A stretch of 64,000 nucleotides of DNA from Cercis canadensis (taxonomy: Eukaryota; Streptophyta; Magnoliopsida; Fabales; Fabaceae): positions 230,942 through 294,941 of the forward strand of contig QAOA01008180.1 in NCBI GenBank assembly GCA_003255065.1. The letters are read 5' to 3'. Below the pieces are notes generated by a model. It made no database searches. It was not told the origin of the DNA and worked only from the letters and a program-made list of their open reading frames with translations. The translations under genes were made by a program, and so were the position numbers. Positions within the stretch are counted from its first letter, which is position 1. Every line of letters starts with the position of its first letter. This document shows positions 63,601 to 64,000 of this stretch, in pieces.

Positions 63601-64000
63601 TAATCTCGCAAGAAATCAAGGGTGAGTCTCATTTTGGGTAACGGGTACTTGGCCGCATCCACGGGGCCCACATGGAGAACCTTGTCAGCCCGAAGCTCCA
63701 CCTTCTGCTTAGTGCCAGCAGGAGGGAGCTTGAGTTCACCGTCGACGACGACGCAGGTGCCAGTGGCGACGAGCTGCCCAAGGTCCCACAGAGAAGCCTC
63801 TACGATCACCTGCAGGTTCCCCGGGCAGGATCCGTCATTGAGCTCCAGGAACGCGAAAGCGTCCTTGTCGGCCTTTCTGCCCGTCTTAACCCAACCGCCG
63901 GCTCTCACTTTCTGTCCGGCGAGACCCGACCCGCCATCCGGCCGGGAAACGATGGATCGAATCGGAACGCGATCGGAGAATTCAGCTCTGGCAACGTGGG
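60604..64000 (-). CDS. Asparagine-tRNA ligase, cytosolic (5' end off window)
   Basis: Class II aminoacyl-tRNA synthetase that charges tRNA-Asn. Visible exons: 64000-63573, 62421-61831, 61589-61333, 61254-61125, 60999-60941, 60787-60604, giving about 549 residues; roughly 15-30 N-terminal residues lie beyond the right edge. The N-terminal OB-fold anticodon domain is in exon 1 ([33 protein letters not shown]). Exon 2 begins [19 protein letters not shown], includes the asparagine-pocket region [18 protein letters not shown], and carries a charged helical insert typical of plant AsnRS ([24 protein letters not shown]-like). Class II motif 2 is [20 protein letters not shown] and motif 3 GFGLGFERM. 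The C-terminus [11 protein letters not shown] is normal. No organelle-targeting sequence can be judged because the N-terminus is missing; sequence resembles the cytosolic SYNC1 type. Confidence 0.95.

Overview
This is plant nuclear DNA, almost certainly from a woody eudicot (probably a rosid). The genes are rich in introns, the intergenic DNA is AT-rich, and there is a plant Ty1-copia element. Every gene has a plant-specific or plant-type homologue (DETOXIFICATION/MATE, peroxisomal copper amine oxidase, ARMADILLO REPEAT ONLY, F-box/Sel1, SIAMESE-related, glutamate:glyoxylate aminotransferase, asparaginyl-tRNA synthetase). I cannot name the species. Exon boundaries were read by hand from GT/AG (once GC/AG) signals, reading-frame continuity and family conservation.

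Layout. (1) 1-19.8 kb is a tandem array of three minus-strand MATE efflux-transporter genes, DTX29-like: A (partial, running off the left edge), B and C. B and C are complete eight-exon genes of 520 and 518 codons. Their 3' halves, introns included, are almost identical over about 1.1 kb, whereas their 5' halves differ clearly; this looks like recent gene conversion. Between A and B lies a decayed fragment of a copper amine oxidase gene (the end of one exon plus its intron). (2) 19.8-24.8 kb is a degenerate Ty1-copia retrotransposon with a shortened 5' LTR, a frameshift and several stops. (3) 24.8-30.3 kb is AT-rich and gene-poor; it carries a 741-bp Mutator-like non-autonomous element with long terminal inverted repeats. 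(4) 30.4-35.2 kb is a complete 12-exon peroxisomal copper amine oxidase (+) with a tRNA-derived SINE in its last intron. (5) 38.8-40.7 kb is an intronless ARO4-like armadillo protein (+). (6) 42.9-45.8 kb is an F-box/Sel1-repeat protein (-). (7) 49.7-50.0 kb is a SIAMESE-related CDK inhibitor (-). (8) 54.1-58.6 kb is a 13-exon glutamate:glyoxylate aminotransferase (-) ending in a peroxisomal signal, with a leader intron. (9) 60.6-64.0 kb is cytosolic asparaginyl-tRNA synthetase (-), its 5' end cut by the right edge.

The genes are unrelated housekeeping or metabolic units, not an operon-like system. Two links stand out. The amine oxidase and the aminotransferase both end in peroxisomal targeting tripeptides and both handle amino groups. 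The neighbour pairs MATE(DTX29)-ARO4 and F-box(At1g70590)-GGAT(At1g70580) mirror, from memory, adjacent Arabidopsis loci, which suggests old conserved microsynteny.

Assembly caution: single N characters sit at 14454, 16286, 22748 and 54527 exactly between near-identical direct duplications of about 50-220 bp. At least three of these look like unmerged contig overlaps rather than biology. I found no convincing previously undescribed biological system. The most informative signals are the MATE conversion tract, the amine oxidase fragment and the inverted-repeat elements.
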